From CAWBVG01 sp963792175 (GTDB taxonomy: Bacteria; Acidobacteriota; Vicinamibacteria; Vicinamibacterales; CAVVIG01): DNA of 64,000 bases. Shown here in pieces: positions 59,839 through 64,000 of this stretch. The stretch is taken from assembly GCA_963792175.1 (NCBI GenBank), contig CAWBVG010000005.1:124001-188000 (forward strand), given 5' to 3'. The notes beneath the pieces are model-generated. The model was not told the origin of the DNA. It did not search any database and saw only the letters and a program-made list of their open reading frames with translations. Each line of letters begins with the position of its first letter. Positions within the stretch are counted from its first letter, which is position 1. Both the position numbers and the translations under genes were made by a program.

Positions 59839-61053
59839 ATGTGGAGTCGAAGACGTTTTCTCGAAATCGTTTCCGGGTTGCCGGTCGTGGGAGGTTTCGT
59901 CGAGGGAACGGCCGCTGCCGCTGCACAGCCGTCGCAAAAGCCGCGTGACTATTTCCGCGAACTCGGCGTCCGGCCCTTCATCAACGCGGCCGGCACCTAC
60001 ACGGCCATGACCGCGTCGCTGATGCCGCCCGAAGTCGTGGACGCCATCACCTACGCGTCGAAGCACTACGTGATGCTCGACGAGCTCCATGACAAGGTCG
60101 GAGAGCGGCTCGCCACCCTGCTCCACTGCGAAGGCGCGATGGTGACCTCGGGCGCCGCGTCGGCCCTGACGCTCGGCACCGCCGCGGTGCTCACGGGAAC
60201 GGATCAGAAGAAGATCGTCGACCTGCCCAACCTCTCCGGCGGCAAGAACGAGGTCATCATCCAGAAATCGCATCGCTTCGGCTACGACCACGCCGTCCGC
60301 AACTGCGGCGTGCGGCTCGTGGAGGTCGAGAGCGCCGAGGATCTGGAGCGTGCGGTCACCGAGCGCACGGCGATGATGCTCTTCTACAACAACAACAACT
60401 CGGAAGGCCGCATTCAGGATGAAGCGTTCGTCCAGCTCGGAAAGAAGCACCGCATCCCGACGCTGAACGACGCGGCCGCCGACGTGCCGCCGGTCGAGAA
60501 CCTGTGGAAGTACACGAAGATGGGGTTCGACCTCGTCGCGTTCTCAGGCGGCAAGGGCATTCGCGGCCCGCAAAGCGCCGGCCTGCTGCTCGGACGAAAG
60601 GACCTGATCACCGCCGCCCGCCTCAACGCGCCACCGAACGGCAACACCATCGGCCGCGGCCTGAAGGTCAACAAGGAAGAGATGCTCGGAATGCTGGCGG
60701 CGATCGAACGATATCTCGCCGTCGATCACGCGGCCGAGCGGCGGACCTTCGACGCGCGCGCCGAGACCATCCGCGGCGGCGTGGCGACGCTGCCCGGCGT
60801 CAAGGCCGAGATCTTCGTCCCTGAAGTCGCCAACCACGTGCCTCACGTCCGGGTCTCGTGGGATGCGGCGGCGAAAGGCCTGACCGCGAACGACGCGGTC
60901 AACGCACTGCGCGCCGGCGAGCCATCGATCGGCACGCGATCGGAAGGCAATGCACTGGTGATCGGCGTCTGGATGATGCAGCCGGGCGATGAGAAGGTCG
61001 TCGCGCGCCGCCTTCGCGAGGTGTTGGCCAAAGGCTCAACCGGCTCGAAGTAA
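59839..61053 (+). CDS. Tat-exported SelA-like PLP enzyme
   Basis: 404 aa. ATG 59839 follows GGGAGGTCAGTG and starts a Tat signal (WSRRRFLEIVSGLPVVGG). The body is an aminotransferase-fold PLP enzyme of the SelA / D-glucosaminate-6-phosphate ammonia-lyase group: VRPFINAAGTYTAMTASLMP, EGAMVTSGAASALTLGTAAV, HRFGYDHAVRNCGVRLVEVE, PTLNDAAADVPPVENLW and the PLP-lysine motif AFSGGKGIRGPQSAGLLLG. The length fits the family. It is more likely a lyase or racemase of an amino-sugar acid than a selenium transferase, since export would separate it from tRNA. How a PLP enzyme would be loaded before Tat export is consistent with Tat moving folded proteins. Confidence 0.82.
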   Translation: MWSRRRFLEIVSGLPVVGGFVEGTAAAAAQPSQKPRDYFRELGVRPFINAAGTYTAMTASLMPPEVVDAITYASKHYVMLDELHDKVGERLATLLHCEGAMVTSGAASALTLGTAAVLTGTDQKKIVDLPNLSGGKNEVIIQKSHRFGYDHAVRNCGVRLVEVESAEDLERAVTERTAMMLFYNNNNSEGRIQDEAFVQLGKKHRIPTLNDAAADVPPVENLWKYTKMGFDLVAFSGGKGIRGPQSAGLLLGRKDLITAARLNAPPNGNTIGRGLKVNKEEMLGMLAAIERYLAVDHAAERRTFDARAETIRGGVATLPGVKAEIFVPEVANHVPHVRVSWDAAAKGLTANDAVNALRAGEPSIGTRSEGNALVIGVWMMQPGDEKVVARRLREVLAKGSTGSK

Positions 61054-61061
61054 CCGTCCTG

Positions 61062-62059
61062 ATGAAGCGCCTCGCAACACCCGCGATCGCGCTGTGGCTG
61101 GTCGCATCGCTGGACGCCGGGGCCGTCGCGCCGCGCGCTCCACCATCACTCCGCGGCTCGGATCTCGATGGCGTGTGAATACGCCATCGAGGCGTACGGC
61201 CGCGACGCGGAGGCACTTCCCCGCATCCTCGACGAGGCGTTCGATGAGGTCGACCGCATCGACCGCCTGATGAGTCACTACAAGGCGAACAGTCCGCTGT
61301 CGCAGATCAATCAGGAGGCGGCACAACATCCCGTCGCGGTTCCTCAGGAGTTGTTCGACTTCATCGCGGACGCGATGCGCTATCACCGCGAGTCCGGCGG
61401 CACGTTCGACATCACCGTCGGTCCGTTGATGAAGGCGTGGGGGTTCTTCCGCGGCGAAGGCCGCCTGCCGTCGGAAGGCGAGCTTGCCGGCGCACGGCGC
61501 CACGTCGGCGGGGCTCATGTGACGCTCGATCCGGCGTCGCGCACGATCGCGTTCGACGAAGCGGGCGTGGAGCTCGATCTCGGAGGCATCGCGAAAGGCT
61601 ACGCCGTCGACCGCGTCGTCGAACTGCTCAAACGGCGCGAGGTCGCCGCTGCCTTGGTCAGCGCCGGAGGCAGCACGATCTACGGGCTCGGGTCGCCGCC
61701 CGCCGCGGCGGCGTGGACGGTCACGCTGCAGGATCCGACCGATTCCAGAAAGACCGCGTTCAGCCTTGGGTTGAAAGACCGGGCGCTTATCAGTCGCCGG
61801 CAGCTCGGAGAAGTCGTTCGAGGCCGACGGCGTCCGCTACTCGCACATCATGGATCCGCGGACGGGGCGACCCGCGCAAGGCGTGCTGAGCGTCGCGGTG
61901 CTCACGACGACGGGCACTGCCGGCGACGCGCTCGACAACGCGTTTTTTGTGCTGGGACCGGAACAGGGCCGCGCCTATCTGCATCGACTTCACGACACCG
62001 AGGTCATCTTCTTCCTGCCGGACGCGAGCCATGGGTGGAGGATTGTCCGCGAAAAGTAG
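61062..62059 (+). CDS. apbE: FAD:protein FMN transferase (ApbE-like, frames broken)
   Basis: Attaches FMN to Thr/Ser of exported redox proteins. ATG 61062 gives a signal peptide (MKRLATPAIALWLVASLDAG). The core reads MACEYAIEAYGRDAEALPRI, DEAFDEVDRIDRLMSHYKAN, GGTFDITVGPLMKAWGFFRG, the flavin motif LDLGGIAKGYAVDRVVELLK and the catalytic SHIMDPRTGRPAQGVLSVAV. Breaks near 61165 and 61800 need one-base corrections. The target protein is not obvious; the CBM9-like neighbours and cytochromes are candidates. Its end overlaps the next gene by 29 nt. Confidence 0.85.
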
Positions 62060-63137
62060 CGCGGCGCTACTCTGTCTGGCGTTCGCCGCGGTCGGCGCGC
62101 AGCCTCCCGCTGACTTCGAAGCCCTCCCGTTCGCGCCGCGAAGCTACGTCTGCCATCGTGCGCCTTCTCCACTCGCCATCGACGGCAAGCTCGACGAACC
62201 GGCCTGGACCTCCGCGTCCTGGTCCGATCCGTTCGTCGACATCGAAGGCGACCGGCGTCCGCGGCCGCGATTCCGCACCCGCATGAAGATGGCGTGGGAC
62301 GACGAGTACTTATACGTCGCCGCCGAGCTGGAGGAACCGGACATCTGGGCCACGCTCACCGAACGCGACTCGGTGATCTTTCACGACAACGACTTCGAGG
62401 TCTTCATCGACCCGGACGGCGACACACACGGGTACTACGAGCTCGAGGTGAACGCACGCGCCACCGCGTGGGATTTGATGTTGATGAAGCCGTACCGCGA
62501 CGGCGGCCCGGCGATCAACGGCTGGGACATCGCCGGGCTGAAGGTCGGCGTCGACATCCGGGGCACCATCAACCAGCCGGGCGACCGCGATCAAGGCTGG
62601 ACGGTGGAGCTGGCCATGCCCTGGAAGATCCTTCGCGAAGCGGCGCCGGATCACCGGGCGCCGAAGGGCGGCGATCGGTGGCGTGTGAATTTCTCGCGCG
62701 TCCAGTGGCAGATGGACGTCGTCGACGGCCGATACGTCAAGCGCACGAAACCGGGCAGCACGGATCCGCTTCCCGAGGACAACTGGGTCTGGAGTCCACA
62801 GGGCGCCGTCAACATGCACATGCCCGAGCGGTGGGGCTACGTCCAGTTCTCGAACGCGCCAGCATCGTCCGGCGCCGACACGTTCGTCGGCGATCGGAAC
62901 GAGACGCTCAAGTGGGCGTTACGCCGTCTTTACTATCGTCAACGCACCTTCCGTGATGCGAACGGCCGTTATGCCACGACGCTCGAGGCGCTGCATGCCT
63001 CCGACATCCGCGTCGATGGCCTCGACTTCCGCCCCTCCCTGCAGGTGACGCCGACCATGTACGAAATCACGGCGCAAGGATTCGACGGGGCAATCGCGCA
63101 CATCGCGCACGACGGCCGCGTCTGGCTGACTCGCTGA
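62031..63137 (+). CDS. CBM9-like carbohydrate-binding protein B
   Basis: 368 aa. ATG 62031 gives a signal peptide (LSAKSSAALLCLAFAAVGAQ). The CBM9-like core has LAIDGKLDEPAWTSASWSDP, TRMKMAWDDEYLYVAAELEE, DVWAT-like phrases (DIWATLTERDSVIFHDNDFE) and VFIDPDGDTHGYYELEVNA, then GWTVELAMPWKILREAAP. The C-terminal 70 residues (LKWALRRLYYRQRTFRDANG, RYATTLEALHASDIRVDGLD) resemble the pilin-like tail of similar acidobacterial proteins. It likely binds glycans at the surface. Confidence 0.82.
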   Translation: MGGGLSAKSSAALLCLAFAAVGAQPPADFEALPFAPRSYVCHRAPSPLAIDGKLDEPAWTSASWSDPFVDIEGDRRPRPRFRTRMKMAWDDEYLYVAAELEEPDIWATLTERDSVIFHDNDFEVFIDPDGDTHGYYELEVNARATAWDLMLMKPYRDGGPAINGWDIAGLKVGVDIRGTINQPGDRDQGWTVELAMPWKILREAAPDHRAPKGGDRWRVNFSRVQWQMDVVDGRYVKRTKPGSTDPLPEDNWVWSPQGAVNMHMPERWGYVQFSNAPASSGADTFVGDRNETLKWALRRLYYRQRTFRDANGRYATTLEALHASDIRVDGLDFRPSLQVTPTMYEITAQGFDGAIAHIAHDGRVWLTR

Positions 63138-63234
63138 TTACCCCGCGCACTGTACGCTTGCGGGACACGCTGTCCGCATCTGGGACCGGACATTTCTTCG
63201 CTTACACTCGTCAAATACCAAGGAGAAAAACGAC

Positions 63235-64000
63235 GTGGGCAGAGCTTTGTCGCTGGTTGTCGCTGCGCTGATCGCCGTCTCATCGGTTCCGGTGCTCTTC
63301 GGTCAGACACCGGATGCCGCTCAGATCATGGCGTCGGCCCGAGAGGCGCTCGGCGGCGAGAAGAAGCTGTCTGCGGTGCGGAGCTTCGTCGCCACCGGCC
63401 GGACCCGCCAGATTCGCGGCAACAACCTCGTGCCGATCGAGTTCGAGATCAACTGCGAGCTGCCCGACAAGTTCGTCCGCAAGGATGAAATCCCGGCGCA
63501 GGATACCGACCCGACGACGCGCGGGTTCAACGGCGACACCTTGATCCAGGTCCCGCCGCCCGGCGCCGGGCGCGGCGGGCCGCGAGCCGGTGGTCCGGGC
63601 CCCGGCGGTCCAGCCCCCGGCGGCGCCGCACGAGCCGGCGGTCCGCCGCCAGCAGGCGGACGCGGTCCGGGAGGACCACCTGTGCCTCCCATCGTCGCAG
63701 TCAAACAGGACTTCGCGCGGCTGATGCTGGGAATGTTCGCGGCGTCGTTCCCGAGCTTCCCGCTGACGTTCAAGTACGGCGCTGTCGGCGAAGCCCCCGA
63801 AGGCAAGGCCGACGTCCTGGACGTGAACGGACCCGCCAACCTCGTCATGCGATTTGTCGTCCAACGTGAGACACATCTTCCCGTCATGCTGATGTGGAAC
63901 GCCCCCGCGCCGGGACAGCCGGCTCCAGCCGAGCAGCGCCTGTATTTCGCCGACTATCGGGACGTCGACGGGCTCAAGCTCCCCTTCCGCATCCGCCGGG
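63235..64000 (+). CDS. Exported protein with Gly/Pro-rich insert, 3' end beyond the window
   Basis: GTG 63235 follows AAGGAGAAAAACGAC and starts a signal peptide (MGRALSLVVAALIAVSSVPV, ending LFGQ). The mature part begins ASAREALGGEKKLSAVRSFV, a start common to lipoprotein-sorting-like (LolA-type) exported proteins of soil bacteria; the family is only suggested. A Gly/Pro/Ala-rich linker of about 45 residues (63549-63690) interrupts it, followed by FPLTFKYGAVGEAPEGKADV and LYFADYRDVDGLKLPFRIRR at the edge. The frame is open to base 64000. Confidence 0.7.
   Translation, partial: MGRALSLVVAALIAVSSVPVLFGQTPDAAQIMASAREALGGEKKLSAVRSFVATGRTRQIRGNNLVPIEFEINCELPDKFVRKDEIPAQDTDPTTRGFNGDTLIQVPPPGAGRGGPRAGGPGPGGPAPGGAARAGGPPPAGGRGPGGPPVPPIVAVKQDFARLMLGMFAASFPSFPLTFKYGAVGEAPEGKADVLDVNGPANLVMRFVVQRETHLPVMLMWNAPAPGQPAPAEQRLYFADYRDVDGLKLPFRIRR

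Overview
This is a GC-rich bacterial chromosome segment that reads as Acidobacteriota, probably the Vicinamibacteria branch. That placement is an inference from gene content: three Oar-like TonB-dependent receptors with an N-terminal carboxypeptidase-regulatory-like domain, a PadR regulator next to a duplicated-permease (ADOP/MacB-like) protein, two DUF1592/DUF1552 pairs, CRTAC1/ASPIC-UnbV and TPR partner proteins, and many Tat-exported sugar isomerase-like enzymes. I saw no rRNA or tRNA gene, CRISPR array or intact transposon.

Layout, left to right. 1-4780 (minus): a TPR protein running off the left edge and the first TonB receptor. 4972-9283 (plus): a creatininase-family hydrolase, then a tightly coupled amino-sugar operon (nagB, nagA, SSS transporter; ATGA overlaps). 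9341-18532 (plus): a DUF1592 c-type-haem protein, a DUF1552 protein, a secreted ankyrin protein, an esterase/SMP-30 fusion, a cytochrome c and a beta-propeller protein. 18689-23024: the second TonB receptor and a damaged cupin gene. 23157-27860 (minus): a second TPR/TonB pair, divergent from a CRTAC1 protein (28075-29803). 29952-32589: a Tat-exported phosphatase-like protein and an unrecognised partner. 32586-41036: a 2-hydroxyacid dehydrogenase, an MFS transporter, a second esterase, small genes, a di-haem cytochrome with an ECF sigma factor, and a SurA-like lipoprotein. 41116-41675 is a decayed IS3-type transposase. 41796-48017 (minus): recQ, a Tat-exported isomerase-like protein, the ADOP permease and PadR. 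48150-53749 (minus): a second DUF1592-DUF1552-ankyrin set. 53844-63137: isomerase-like proteins, a Gfo/Idh oxidoreductase, an APC permease, a Tat-exported PLP enzyme, ApbE and two CBM9-like proteins. The last gene runs off the right edge.

Functionally the window is mostly cell-surface and periplasmic nutrient handling: outer-membrane receptors with TPR partners, exported carbohydrate-active and redox proteins, and cytoplasmic amino-sugar catabolism. Three near-consensus LacI/GalR-type operators (4877, 9294, 18591) suggest that the first receptor, the DUF1592 operon and the second receptor belong to one sugar-responsive regulon.

The most unusual content is non-coding. Three copies of a ~273 bp nested palindrome (49560, 55118, 57877) have a central stem whose arms differ between copies by paired, compensatory changes. 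A second class of intergenic elements is built from a short word repeated several times and then its reverse complement (CACGAAG, GACTTGA, GGGGACT, GTGCTGGGTGCT, CTATCAG types). These elements sit at gene ends and sometimes supply the start codon, signal-peptide start or C-terminal tail of a neighbouring gene.

Many genes carry single-base frame breaks. Most are repaired by removing one base, often a G after a C, so I treat them mainly as consensus errors and annotate the genes across them.
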